A stretch of 64,000 nucleotides of DNA from positions 1,426,001 through 1,490,000 of the forward strand of contig PQWQ01000009.1 in assembly GCA_002943765.1 (NCBI GenBank), written 5' to 3'. A program made the position numbers and the translations under genes. Within the stretch, counting starts at the first letter, position 1, and every line of letters begins with the position of its first letter. This DNA comes from Psoroptes ovis. Lineage: Eukaryota; Arthropoda; Arachnida; Sarcoptiformes; Psoroptidae. Below, piece by piece: positions 34,101 to 49,678 of this stretch. Under the pieces are notes generated by a model. It ran no database searches. It was not told where the DNA came from and worked only from the letters and a program-made list of their open reading frames with translations.

Positions 34101-37100
34101 CAAAATGATAAATGATAATAAACGATAAATTCGATTGATGGACATGATTGACATGAATATTAGACCAGATAAGAACCATAAATATTATGGGAACTTTATT
34201 GAAAAAAAAATCTGGTGTGTCGTGGACCAGAAATCTAGATGAAACGCATGCGTTTGTATGAATGATTTAGGGCGCAAAGTTGTGCATAGTAGTATGGAGT
34301 GGTTCAATGCAATTTCAGAACAATTTATCCAGTTTGGAATTCGGGCGATGTCCAAATTGGAATAATTTGGATGGGTAGGATCCAAACTGGATTTTCGGTC
34401 CAAAATCCGTAAGTATGTAGCGAGATCTACTAGTTTTGACAATTACTAAAATTTCAAAATTTTTGATTTGAAATTTGATTGCTACTTTTCGATATCCAAT
34501 CAATTTGACAATAAATTTTTTTTTCGATTGCCATCAATTTAATTTTACAAATTCGTTGCTGAAAAAATGGGTATTAAAAATTGTATTAAATTGGTCAATT
34601 TTGTCGATCGATATGTTTATGGTGTTTTATGAGAATAGATTGTAAATCAAATCAAATTTTTTTTCAAAGTTATTTGAAATCAAAATAAAAAAAATCAAAA
34701 TGAATTAAATTTGAAAGATAAAATTTTTGTGCTTAAAAAATAGTGAATCAAATCCATGAATTTAGTAAATTGAATCAAGAATTTGATATTTTTTCAAGGA
34801 AAAAAAAGAAAAAATAAAAAATGAAATGATATTAAATAAATTCAATACGAAATTTGACAATTTATTTTATTTTTTGCCTTAGATTACATTGACAAAAAAT
34901 CGAACATATGTGAGAGGATTTTCAATTTGAAAAAAAAATTTATTTTTTAAAATAAAACCTGAATACGAATCAATGGAATCTAATTTCAAATATATTGAAT
35001 GTTTTTGGACATTTATAGATATGAAATTTGATTTTAGAAAAAAAATTTGAGCAATGTAATGAATGCATTTTTAAAACCGGAGATCGATATCGATTACGAA
35101 TTGGAAAAAGTTTTAAATTTTTGAAATATTACATTTTTATAAAAGGATTAAAAGTGAAGAATTTGAATCTTGAATGAATAATAGAGTCGTAGGCGTTGTA
35201 AAGAATAGATATCGAAGATTATTTCAATCATGAGCTTATACCAACTTATTTCTATCGAAAATATTTTATTTGACAATTTTATTTTATTGAAGATATTGTA
35301 CTATCTAATAGTCAAACATGCTAATAAATTAATCTAGAAACACATTATTGTTGACCAAAAACAAAGATCTATTTGGATACAAGAATATTAATTGTATTGA
35401 ATCAATGTTAACCAGTAATATTACAATAACGATACAGAAAAAAAACGAAATGATATAATTTATTTTGTGACAAACAAACAAAACAAAACAAAAAAAACTT
35501 TTAACCATAAAAACAACATATCAAATCAATGATATGTTAATAATAAGTGACATGTTATTGACAATTTTGTTTTTATTATTTGTTTGCTTTTAGTGTTTGT
35601 ATGTAATATATTATCGATATCGTCATATCAATTTAACCAACATACTGAATCAATGGAAAAAATTGAAAAATCGACCAAAATTGAAAACCGAAACATAAAA
35701 TAGAACGGGTAACCAAGATCGAGTAAAATGAAATAATCGAGCAATGAGGAGGAGGATCATTTCACAATAGAATATTATTGAAGATTACGAAAATTTAAAA
35801 GTATTATATAAAGTTTTCATCAGATATATTCAGATCATTTATATGCCTTAATAAAATTTCATTCACATTGTTAATATGACAAAAAACACAAATAGAATGA
35901 ATGAATTTCTAGGAAGAACAAAAAAAAAATCGAAGTGTAAATGTGATCATTGGCATATTGTAATAATAATGATCATCATTATCATTATCATCATCAAGTT
36001 ATGGTGGTCCTAATGTTTGCAGCACATGAAACATGACCAGAATTTTATGACATTTAATTTTTTTTTACAATTATTGATTCATTGATAAAAATATTACAAT
36101 TCAACAAACATTCCTTGGGTCAAAGCTGAAATATTACAATTATTTTAACTTACGTTCCAAATATGTGAATGAATTCTGAAGAGGTCTTTACAAGTTTTGA
36201 TCGAAAAAAAATATTAAAATATGAAATATGTTTTACATCGTGACAAATTTCAGATTTCAAAAATATTAGATTGATTAAAATATAATTTGTTTTCATTGGA
36301 ACAGTCAGCCAAAAATAAATGACTGATATGACATTAATTTATATACCAAATTTTAAATTTTTCATTAAACATTAATTGAATAAAATTTTAAAAAAATTGT
36401 CCCTTGGTCATTGATTTATCAAAAAAATTTCTTTGTTAAACCACCATTTATGAGAATAGCAGAGGCATTGAAAACAATGATTGAATTTTTGTTTTGAAAA
36501 TGAATAGATGATTTTACCATCTTTTTTATGATGAGATTAAATATTAGTAAAGCGAAGTTTATTCAAAGTTCATAAACATTAACAATGGAAAATTGATAGT
36601 CTCAATATTAGTCAGTCATTGCTTTAGTAGCAGTCGCTTCGACGGTCAAAATAATTAAAATGCCCGAGTAAGAAGCGTGATAAGCTGAACAAGAGCTAAA
36701 AATCTAAAACGAAAAAAGACCGCCTTAGACAGTGAAGTGGCATAGCTCTGAAAATTTTTTTTTTTTCATATATAAAGGGCTGAAATTTTCTTCATCAAAT
36801 CATCAACTTTTGCATCAAATAAAACTCACCAAAACTAAACACCATCAAATTATGATGTAACGACGATGGGTTAATCTGTTTATGATGGCGAACAAATGGC
36901 GATTATGGTTCTAATAGTGGTGATAATCGTAAAAATACTATGGTTCGAGTCTATGATTCACAAGAATTTTGGAATCCCTGCCAAAATTGCCGCAATTAAT
37001 GACTGATGATAAACATGGTGGATGGTATGGTGAAAGCGATTAATGGTGTGAAGCGATGATCTGGTTACTTTACGCCGCAGTGTCAAAGCTTTGCATGGTA

Positions 37101-40100
37101 TCGTCGTAAGGGAAAATGGCTCGTAGAGGACGGAGTTGATGGCGAAGACAAACTCGAAAATTATCGAATTATTCATAATCAAATCAGATGATTTTTATTA
37201 TTATAATTATTCTAATTTACAGATGATTGATTTAAATAAAGCTCCCCTAGTCCCCCTTGCACGATGCCATGAAAATTCTGGCATCATGTCCTTGGTCATT
37301 AAACATGGAGAAAAGTCTATGACATTCATCTCCAAATCTTGAGCCATTCCGTTCTGGAAAATGAATTGAAAGTTGATAATTCCAATATCTCGGGCTTTTT
37401 GAAGGGTGAAATTTCAAATATTCAAAGGTTGATAATTTCTTAACCATTTATCACTGGTGAAACTATCATTGCTTAACATGATATGCCAAGCGGGAAATAT
37501 TCACTTGATATCACCATCTTCTTCTGCAATCATCTTCTACCTTCAAATCCACGTATTATTGGCTTTCATATTCTACCGTATTGTTCGTCGTAACGCAGCA
37601 GTTTCAGATGAATATTTCTCGCTTGACATATCATGTTAAGCAATGATAGTTTCGCCAGTGATAAATGGTTAAGAAATTATCAACCATTGAATATTTGAAA
37701 TTTCACCCTTAAAAAAAGCCGAGATATTGAAATTATCAACTTTCAACTCATTTTCTGGAACCGAAAGACCAGGATTCTTTATGATATACTTTTTTCTTCT
37801 CTTTTAACCGGGTACACAACTAACTTATTAAAATTTTTGTTTCCCACAACATCACTAATATACAATTTTAAAAAATTTTGTCATTATAATTTATAAATAC
37901 AAAAAAAAATTGAATATTTACAAATAATTGAATTCAATAATAATCAAAATTCTTGAATTGAAAATTTTTTTATGCAATAAAAATTTCGATAAAAAAAACC
38001 AGGATTTTAGATTTAAATTTTTTTCATTTTGAAAAAAAAAATTATTCTCCATTCAAATGAATTTTTGAATTGAATTTTTTTTTCTTGGCAAATTCTATAA
38101 TTTTTAGTGAGCCCATACAAAAACAGATGAATTGAATATTATTCAAATATAATGATATAAAAGAAAAGAAATATTAATAATAATTCAAATTTAAAATTGA
38201 AAATATTTTTCAATCAATTTGAATATTTATTTATTCAATATTTCAATAATTCAATATTCGGAATAATGTCATCGCTATCATCATATAATATCTCATTTCA
38301 CTGTGAAAATATTCAAATTTCATTCAAATCTGTATGGTAATCAATTTGTCAAACTTTGTCGATATTTTTATATATTTTAATATTTCGAACATCGATGACA
38401 ACCGACGACAAACAAATGGAAAAATATAACAATATTAATTAATTAGAATAAAATTAATGATCATTATATTGTTATTCAGTTGATTCAAGTTAATACTGAC
38501 AACAATAATCAAATTGATTGTAAGATTTTGTTTATCATAAATACAAGATCGGTAAATAAACAATTTTTTTGTATGTTAGTTATATTAATATAATTATTAT
38601 AATGATAGTAAAAATGTAAATTGAAACCACAAAACCATGAAACCATCGCCTAAAACACATTACAATTTTTCAATCATTTATATTTGGTTGCAATTCAAGC
38701 AATGACTATGGTTTTTTGAATATTCACTTAAAATATACATTTCTACTGCGAAAAAAAAAAAAAAAAAATACAAAATACGTTAATTTTTCATCTTTTGGGT
38801 CCCTTAGGCCCCCACAAAAGAATGGAGGGAAACGGGAGCAAAAATTATGTCATTTCAATCGCAAAAATAAATTTATGATGAGTTTGAAATATATAAAGTT
38901 GAATGTGTGTGTGCTGTGCACATCTTTTTTGAATATATGATATTCTCAAATTTCAAACTCTGACTAAAACTATACTCATTTCCATTTCAACTATCATCAA
39001 TAATTATATATGAATGATATGATGAAGTGAAATCATATATTCTCCAAACTGCCAAGTGGAAAATGATTATCATTCATCATCAATTATGAATTATTATTAT
39101 CATCGAATTTTTTCAAGTTATTTTAAGGCACTCGAAATTGCAAATAATAACAATATAATAATAATAATAATAATAATAATATTAAGTGAAACAAAACTCA
39201 ATATTCAAAAATATGAATTGAATATGGAAATATGTTTATGTGTGTGTATGTGTTTTTACCTTTGAAAGCGAATCAAAGCAACGATACATTTTCGGGAAAA
39301 GAGAAATATTGTGATTATCATTATTTCTGGAGAGTATGATGATAATGGAAAATCATGGAAACCTATCGGAATGGGAAACATCTATCTCTCGGGACATTTT
39401 TTATTTATTTCATTTTTATTCAGAAGGAATTTTTGAAAAGCTGGATCAATTTATTAGATATGGATTGTGTGTTGCAGCAAAGCATCATATAATACACAAG
39501 AAAAAAAATTATAATCAAAGATTTTTTAAAAATAAAATAAATAATGGAGACATTGAATCTTTGATTCGCTATTCACTAAGATATAATAGAAGGTTTATTT
39601 ATATATAGGAAAACTGTGTGTATTAATCAATACTAACAATAACGATTGATAATTCTCGATTGGTTTTTTTTGGGCAAAAACCAATCAATATACAAAATAT
39701 GAAACAACGACCAAACAACGAAAAAGTTACGATTTTTCAAACAACTAACCATTTGAAAACAGCATTTTTTTTGCTGTAAAATCAATTGAAATTTTAAATT
39801 AAAGTTTTATTTTTATGTGGAGGAAAAAGAAGATGCAATTTAAAATACAATTTGCAATTGAAATTCAATTCAATTTTTCTTTGAAAAACTTTTGAAGAGG
39901 AATTAAATTTTCAAATGAAAATGAAACATCAATTTTTGATTGAATGAAAATAGAACGAAGAAACAACAATTCTCGAGGAAGAAGAGAGAATGGAATCACG
40001 AATCGAAAATGAATCAAGTTCTTCAAATGATAATAAATGATAAATTAATTTACCATTCATCATTATCAGCATTCATCATTTGTTTGTTTTCGAATTAATA

Positions 40101-43100
40101 AACTTTACTAAGCAACAACAAATCATAAAAATAATGTACACAATAAAGTTATCTTATGATTGAAATTACTAATTGATGCAAATTCATCATCAAATGTTAG
40201 CGCGTTCAATATGAAATAATTGTGTGTGTACAAACATTAAGCATTTTCAAGCAATCAACGACAACGAAAAAAATCGAAAAAAATCCAAATCCAATTATTT
40301 GAACAAGATAAATGCATTTACGAGCTGCAAATTGAATTGATCCAGAATATTTTGTCTTGAACAACTTGAACAGCAAAATATAATTGCACACTTTTACACA
40401 CATTTAGAAAAACTGTCATGCTGCCTGCTAGGCAGTAGTTGACAGTTGTGCACAAGCAAAAAAATAAGCGAATAATAAATAAATTCATTAATTTTAATTG
40501 AAACATATTCATTTCTTCTTCATCTTTTTCATATTCGTTATTCTTCATTCATTCGATATCATCAAACATGTCGGTAATTTTAATTTGGTAATTGAAATAA
40601 TTTTAATTAAAAAAAAAATTCAATTCAAAATTCAATTCAATCATCAACTTATAATTAATAATTGCATATCATCATCATCATTGTCGAGTGAAAAAAATGA
40701 ACTACTGAATCAAATGAACGGAGAGAGAGAGAAAACCTTGCTTCACCTTGTGTTCACATACATACATATATATCTTTATCAATCATGAATGGAATGAATT
40801 CAATTAAATTCATTAAAAAAAAAAAATGGTGGAAAAATATATTGATAAGACGAACGAAATCAAACCAAATTGATATATTGATGAGAAAGATTTTCTACAG
40901 AAAAAATAAATAAATAAATTTGTAATAAACATTCATCAGATATAAATCAAACAACAAACAAACAACATACATATGAATCTTTTAAAATCAAGAAAAAATC
41001 TATTAAAGATTTTTATCTGAAGAAATTTTGTATTCAAAGATTATTTTCAAATTTTCAAATGTGAAGGTATACACATGTGTGATTATGATGTTCGCTCGCT
41101 TATTTCGATGAAATTGCGACAATTTACTTATTTAAACTAATAGAATATTCAAAGAAATTAGAGGAGAAGAAATGGAATAAAACGCGTGACTATCAATCGA
41201 ATGTTATCTTTTTAGAAATGATAATAATAATAATTATAATCATTCTAATTTGATACATTTATTTATTTTTTTGGGGTTAACTATTAACTCAGTCAGTCAA
41301 TGGATACAGTTTGATGAACTTGAAAAATATTTGATTTGATACAACACCGAAATTCTCTCAAGCTCTTCCTGAATCATTATATAATTCAATATCATTCTCA
41401 TGTATATGTTGTCTGGAAAGTTTTTGCCGTTTATATCGTAGAAAACGACTAGAAAATCGGCAAGAACTTTTTGGGACAACCTATTATTTTAACATGTTAC
41501 AAATAATAAATGTAAAATGTAAATATTTATTGGTTCAATCATTTTTCGATCATTATCATATTATTATACGGTATGATTTTTTCAGTGATCAGTATTTTTT
41601 CACTTTGCTTTAATTGCAAAATTTGGCTGATCACCGAAAAAATTTAATTGAAATGTTTTCAGTAAGAGAACAATTTTTTGGAAAATGATCTTTGATCAAT
41701 TAAAATAATTCGTTAACATATCAATTATAGCTATGAATGTGTGCATGTTCAATACATCAATGTGTATAACTTTAAACGACTTGAAGAAAAGATGATAATC
41801 ATCATAAATCGAGATGGAATCGTTTTCCGTTGATAATCCAATTTTCAATTATTATTTTTTTTTTTTTTTGCAAAATGTTGCACACAAGGAATTTTTGATA
41901 TGTGTGTGTGTGTGCAAATGAATCTTCTTCTTTGCAATAATATCAAAGTAATAAAGATTATTATTTCAATTTTTAAGAAAATTCATATATTTCTGAGCTA
42001 TATTTTTGGTGTTGTTGTACACACATTTTATATTTAATTATTTTCAATTTTTTTTCTCTTCATACATTCAACTTTACCATAAATTCAATGTTTTATATGA
42101 TAAAATACATTGAAAATATCAAAAGAATATCAGGGTAAATGGGAAGAGAAAAAAAAGTTTTACATTTCAATGTTGTGTTATGTTCATTATTATTATTTTT
42201 TTGGTTAATTAATGTAAATCGTCATCATCATTATTATTTTCATTATTATCATTATTACCATAATGATTATTATCATTATTATTTTCATGATAATCATTGG
42301 TTTAGTAAAATGATTATTATTATTATTATTATCATAATTTTGCCAAAAATTTCAAAAAAAGAATAAAGAGTCAAAGTCTTGAAAAACAAAAAAAAATAGT
42401 TCATATTTAAATAATGATAATAATTATTACGAGGCTGTAATGCCAGAAAAAATTTTAATTTAAATTTAAAAAAAAAATGGAAACGATGCTTTTCTTGGTT
42501 TCCCTATTTCTCATCAGAGCTATTTTCATTGAAGAAAAAAGAAAAACGCATTGAGACCTAATACTAATAATGTAAAATATGATAAATTTCACACAAAATT
42601 CAGTTTCGAAATGAATTTAGGGCCATTAAATTGATTATTTTATGGTTTTTAATTATCAAAATATTGAAATATGAATAAATGTTTAGATTGGAAAAAATAC
42701 ATGTGAATGCATATCTTGGAATTCAAAAAAAAAAAAAAAAAAAAAAATAATGGCATTTTATGCTGCGGAATTTGGATGCAAAGCACCTAAGACGTGCGTC
42801 GTCTCTTTTCACACAGATAATCATAATAATAAAATATCATTGATAGATTATCACTATTTCATGTTTATAAATGCAGCACCAGCATTAGAGTATTATTGGA
42901 AAAAAAATAAACTGATTTAATACACTCATTAAAAAAAAATGAAAATATTTTTTTTTATATTTTCATTCTAAGCATCATTCAATAAATAATCGATCGGACC
43001 CGAGAGATATGAACATCAATACATTAAATGCATTAATATAATCATACATGTGGATGAAATGAAAAAATAGAGAAAAAAAATTGTAAGAAATAAATCTGTG

Positions 43101-46100
43101 CAATATGAAATAATGAAAAAATAAAATGAAAATTCAATTCATGAAACTTTATTTGAAAAATAAAAAATAAAAATGAATCCAAGTACACACACAAACGCAC
43201 ATATCTATCATAATGAAAACGTGTGGGTGCCATCATCATAAAGTACCCTTATTCTATTTCAAATGAATTTCTAGTCCAATCAAAAAACGGAAAACTGATG
43301 CAAAAACGATTTTTTGGTTCATATTTTTTTTAATATGTTTTAATAATAATAACAACACAAAACCAAAGAAAAAATTGAAGATATGATATAATGATCATAT
43401 AATTATCATTAACTGGTCGATATAAATATATATCTTGAGATATTAATGTGTTCTGGTATCTTTTTCTTGGAAAAAAGAAAAATGAAAATAAAAAATGAAA
43501 AAGAAAAAATCAAAATTCACAAAGCAAAAAGCTGCTGCTGCTGCTGTAAAATTCATGTTGGGTAATAATAATAACTTGGTGCCTTGAAATTAAAAACACG
43601 ATTTTTTTTGGTCAATTTTGGCCTCAAAATATAAACATTTCTGATTATTTAATGAGCAGTAATTATAAGGAATTCAAGAATTATTATTATTTATAAATTT
43701 ACTGACTTGAAGTAAATTTTAACGGTGATTCAAAACAGTTGATTTTGAAAATTTTTAAAGTACAAAAAAAAATAACTTTGTGCAAAACAAGCTGAGCAAT
43801 TCACAATTGTTTACACAGATTGAAATACACAGAGTGAATATCTTTTTGAAAATCTCAAAAAAATCAAATCGATTCGCAGTCATAATAATAATCATAATGA
43901 AGCGATTACTGCAGCCGAAAAATGAAATCAAAATCGAAAAATTCAAAATCAGATTTAATAAGATTTATATCCTCAAAAAGATTCAAAATGGAATAATAAT
44001 AATAATTTTCGAAAAAATCAGAAAAATTCTAATTGCAATTAACATTTAATCGTTTTGATTGTTTTACTCTTGATATTATTATAATAATAATAACGATAAT
44101 GAATAGATCAATTATCGATAATACTCAGAATAATTATATATAAAATGTGATTGATAAATTCTATGAGTGAATAGAATTGAATAAGAATATTATTATTAGG
44201 TTGTCCAGAAAGTTCTTTTGGCCTATTTTCATTAGCAACTCTTTTGATTAAGCGGTATGAACTTTTCGGACAACCTAATATTATTTAACTAAATTATAAT
44301 CATTCGAATTCAAAACGAATAGTAGTAATCGAATGTATTAAGCATCATTTTATTTTTATTTATTTATTTATTTTTGGCTAGAATGTCCAATTATTTTAGG
44401 ATTATTTTTGTTTTTCGTTTATTTGTTTGATCATCAAATTTAATGATGATATGATTTTTACTGTTTTTATTTCAAATGACTGCAGTCTTTTGGATCGATC
44501 AAATAGAGCAGAGAATTTTAGGATTCTGGTTTTTGAAGAATCCGAGCAAATATCGAGGACATAGAATCGCTCGATTTTAGTTTAAAAAAACTTTTAAATG
44601 TAAAAAAAAATTAAATTTAAAACCCAGGATATTTTCTACGACGACGATATCAATGTAGAATTTTGGAAATAGAAATGCATATGGCAAATAATTATTTCAA
44701 ATGTATTTTTGGTTCCAATTAAATTTGGATTAAAATGAATGAATGAATAAATGAAAAAAATACTGAATTTATTTGATTTGGCAGAGAAGAGAAAAACCAG
44801 GAAAAAAATCCAAAAATAACCAGAAGCAGTCCAGGTTTTTTTTGGGAACTTGATTCAAAAATTTTCAATCGTAGATTTTTCAATCAAGAAAAAAAAAAAA
44901 AATACAAATTCAAAACCAGCATAATCAACCTATCATATAGACACAAAGTTGAAAATCAAACAAACGAAAATCAATAGGTCGGTCCCGAACAAATATTTCA
45001 AAAAACAACATTATTTGATTAGATAAATATTGGATTGTCCCAAAAGTTTTTGCCGATTATATCGTAGGGAAACATGAGAAAATCGGCAAGAATTTATCGG
45101 ACAACTTAATAATATCAAAACGAAAATTTATTTGAAATAAAAATTTTTTATGGACACTACGGAACTAACATTTATTTTATTTGGTTCCAAAACGAAATTG
45201 GCCATGTTCATAGCGCATTAATATTTTATTAGAAATAATCATATTTATTCCAGGAATAGAAATAATGTTTGATGATCCATTTCACAAACGGATATTTGAC
45301 AGATTTCAAATATATTATTCATATGATTATCGTAGAATGGTATTCGAAAAAGAAAACTTTTACTCTTTTTGGCTATTTATAATCATTCAAAATAGTCATC
45401 ATTGATAAACATTGATATCGATTAATTAATCAATCAATTATTCAAAAATGAATGTGAAACGATTACGATTATAATGATGATGTTTATTAATGACAAATGA
45501 TGGACCGAACGAAAAAAAAGAAAGAGAAATGTACCAAATCGGATCGATGCAATCGAATCGAGCATAAAAATAGATTTCCGTATTCAATAATAATTAATTA
45601 TTTATTGTAGAGAGATGAATATACATAAGAATGTAAATAGATATTAGATTGGAAAAATACAGCAACAACAACATTATAATAATCAATCATATTGATGATA
45701 TTTATTTATATTTATTAAAGATTATTTATCTATTTATATCTGAAATGAATCATACAAAATCGAAGCGAAGCAACTAAAAATTTTCAAATTCATCAATGAG
45801 ATTTGAATGCAATTTGAGTTTTTTATTGAAAATAAATTTCTAAAGAATGAAATATCATCAATGAAAATCATTCAAAAATAGAAATATTTACCAAAATTTT
45901 AATTATGAATTTATTTTTTAATTGTCAAAAAACACAAATTAATTCAACTCAAATTAATCATAATTATGATAATCGACACAATGAATGAATGGAGCGAAAA
46001 TCAGAAGGAAACATTCGCATAATTATGTTTTCATCAGTGGAAAAATAATGGAAAATTTTTTTTTGGCTTTCAATTATTCATTATGAAATGATTTAATATG

Positions 46101-49100
46101 CACAAAACAACAACGAATTCAAAATGAAAATGAATTAGTTGCAATTTAGTAGTAAAATATTTTGTCATATAATTGAAATCTCTGCCAAAACTGTCATCAT
46201 CATCATCATCATCATCAAATGTGTTTGTGTTTCCTATCATAATTTTCATATTCACAAATATTCATTTTGAAATATTGGAAAGAATGGTTGTGAAAAACAA
46301 AATCAATTAAGAATTTTTGTTTATATACATTTTTCATCAATTGAAAATATGTTTGGCAAAAATTCATAATTTCCATAATAATTTTCAATATATTTTTCTA
46401 AAGATTCTCGATAGTCAATATTGCAACAACGAATAACCATTATTAGATAATGCAGCAAAAAATATTTGATAATAAAATATGAAATATGAAGCATCATTCA
46501 TTGAAATCATTGAAAATTATGGAAAAATATAGTGCATATAATCAAATCAAATAATAATCAGGAAAAAATGATGAAGTGATAATAAATTGAATTATTGTCG
46601 ATATATTCATTCATTCAATCATCAATTCAATTCAGTTCATTTTGTATGTGAAAAAAATGAAGGAAAATCTTTCCAATATTTGAATTAGTGTTTGCAGTAG
46701 CAAGATACTGGAAGTAAATTAAAGCAAAGCAAAAAACAAAATCTCAAACAAGCAAAATTCTATTAATGTTACACAACAAAACAAATAATGATTCAAGATT
46801 GTGATTCTTGAATCATCATATGAAATCAAATTTCTATGAATCTGAATACTAATAATCATAATAATAACAATACTTAATGTAAAGTATAAATGATGAATTA
46901 TTTTCCTAAATAAAAAGATTATTATTATTATTATTATTAGTGATAAAATGGACAATTGATTATATGATTATTGTTATTAGTATTATCATTATTATGTTTT
47001 ATTCAGCAAACGAGAGAATTTTGGAATTTCCATTTCGGAAAAAACAATATTATGATTATTCTGGCAATTGGAATGATCATGAATGTTGGAAAAAATATAA
47101 ATTCTACAAACGTGTATTCATGTATTGCTACATACAAGCATAGAGATTATAATAAAAGACCAAAAGATTTTGATCACTATTTATGTCTCATATATTTTTT
47201 TAAAGCATAGAATTCAAGTGTATTCATGAATGAATACACTTTGCAAGAGCAGAAAAGAATTCAATTCATTATTCACAAATACAAATGAAATGGATGTTTT
47301 TTTTTTCGTGAAGAATAAAATACGAATACTTTCACTCGTATTTTGAACAGTGATTTTGAAAATATAAATGATAGTATTGATATCGATATAAATAAAAAAA
47401 TAAATGTTTATTTTGTTCTGGTAGTTCTGCTGTTATTGCTATTGGGAAACCCCCTACAGATACGATTACAAATACGATATGAAATGAATTGATTGAATGT
47501 GAAAATGACTCTAAGAAAATAATATAATAGAAAATAACATATTGTTCAATATTATTTATTTAAGAAAAAAAAATACAAATAAAATTTCTAAAGAAGCCAG
47601 CCAAACATCGAATTGAATTCAATTTGAATTTTTTTACGAAAACATTCAAACATTTGTGAAAATGTCTGAAGAATTAATTCCAATTCTTTTGTTGTTGCTG
47701 TTATTATTGTTATTACTATTATTATTATTATGGAATTCAAACATCTAACAATGAGAATATATATTTTTGCTGAACATAATAATAAATGTTAATGATTTCA
47801 TTGCTGAAAGATTGTTGGGCGTGTTACTTGTGTTTGGATGCAATTTGAATGATAATTCAAGCCAAAACTTATAATGGAACATTAACAAAAAATAGCAGCA
47901 AATTGAATATGAGATACAGGGGTAACATATTTTTTAATCAATGCTTAACAGAATTTTTAACTCATTCACAATTCAATCAATTTGGACAATTTATTCGCAA
48001 ATAGGCATATTTAATATAAGAAAAAATATTTTTTTTCACTTCAAATAGTTTTCTTGAATCAAAAGAAAATGTTTCGTAGAATTCATCTTCCATGAAAGTT
48101 TATCACAGAAATATAAGAAATTCTCAGTACAGAATCATTATTTCAACTTGAAAAATCAAGAATCCCAAATTTTTCGATTCATTTTCAAGAATTCTTGTGA
48201 AGTTTCAAGTTTTGAAGCTTTTTTTGAAGATAAATTCATCAAAATACACTGGAAATGTTTTCAATCAAAATGTTTGATTTTTTATGAAATAAAATTTCAA
48301 ACTCAAAAATTTTTTCCAAGAAATTTTTCAAAAAAAAAAAAAAAAAAAATTATGTTTTGAAATTAATATATTATGACAAGTTTGAATTACTTCAAATTGA
48401 AAGATAATCTCGAATTTTAAATAAAAATATTGAACAAAATAAAAAAAAATCTTGACAAGTAACTTGTAGTATACTACTTTAGAATCGCGGTAACATCATC
48501 ATCATGAGAGAGAGTACATTTTTGAGTTATTAGGTTGTCCCATAAGTTCTTGCTGTTTTTCGAATAAAAAAAAAATTGAAAAACGACAAGAACTTATGAG
48601 ACAACCCAATATTTTTTGAGTTATTTCTCTCGAAAAACATTATCAAGTGACTATCCTTAAATGTATTTTTTTCGGAAAATTTCTATCTTTTTATCCCGAA
48701 ATTGAAATATTTTATTTTGAAAATATTTTTTTTCGGGAACTTTTCTCTCTTGTATTTTCCTTCAATTATTATTATTTCATATTTTTTTGGAAAAAATGTT
48801 TGAAAAACAATGGAAAAATGGCTCAAAGAGAAAAAGGAAAAATGAAATAAAAAATAAAATAAAATAATGATTTCGTGACAATTCTAATATTTTTTTTTGT
48901 CATTTTGAAATCATTTTTGGAGAATGAATATATGTGAGTGTTTCAAGTATATTATGATTGTAATAATAATAAAAATAATAATGACAAGTATTTTATATTT
49001 TATAAAATTTTTCATATTTTTTCTCTGATAAACTTTTTCCTCATATAATGAGAGGTCATTGGAAGCAGCAGCAGCACCACCACACTCTCATATTGAGTAT

Positions 49101-49644
49101 AATGTTTATTGTGTTGGATACAAAAAAAAATCATTTGATATGATATAGTCAATCAAAAAATAATACAAATTCTTGAAATGAATAGAAGAAATAAAAATCA
49201 TTTACAAACGATTGATTCGATTAAATGTTTTGTTTTTGATTATCATTTAATCGATTATTTATTTGTTATTACTTGATATATACAAGTATAACATACATGA
49301 AAAGGATCTCTTCAAATCTCAAAGATTTGTCAAAATTAAACTATTGAAGCAAATAAAATATTTTTGAGATTGTTTGAGGTAGTAATAATAATAAATATTT
49401 AGAATGAATATATTTTTACATTATACTTCAATGAAGAAGAATTCTGAACGAAAAAATACGTTTTTTTACATGGAATACATATTGGAAATTGATCAGAATA
49501 AGAAAAAATTTTGCAATATTTTCAAATAATAATAAGCATATATCAATGATTATGATGATAATGATATCAATAGATTTTCATTAATTTTCTTTTCATAAAA
49601 TGCTATTTCATAGAATATCAACGATCGCAAACTATATTCTTTAT

Positions 49645-49678
<34 letters not shown>

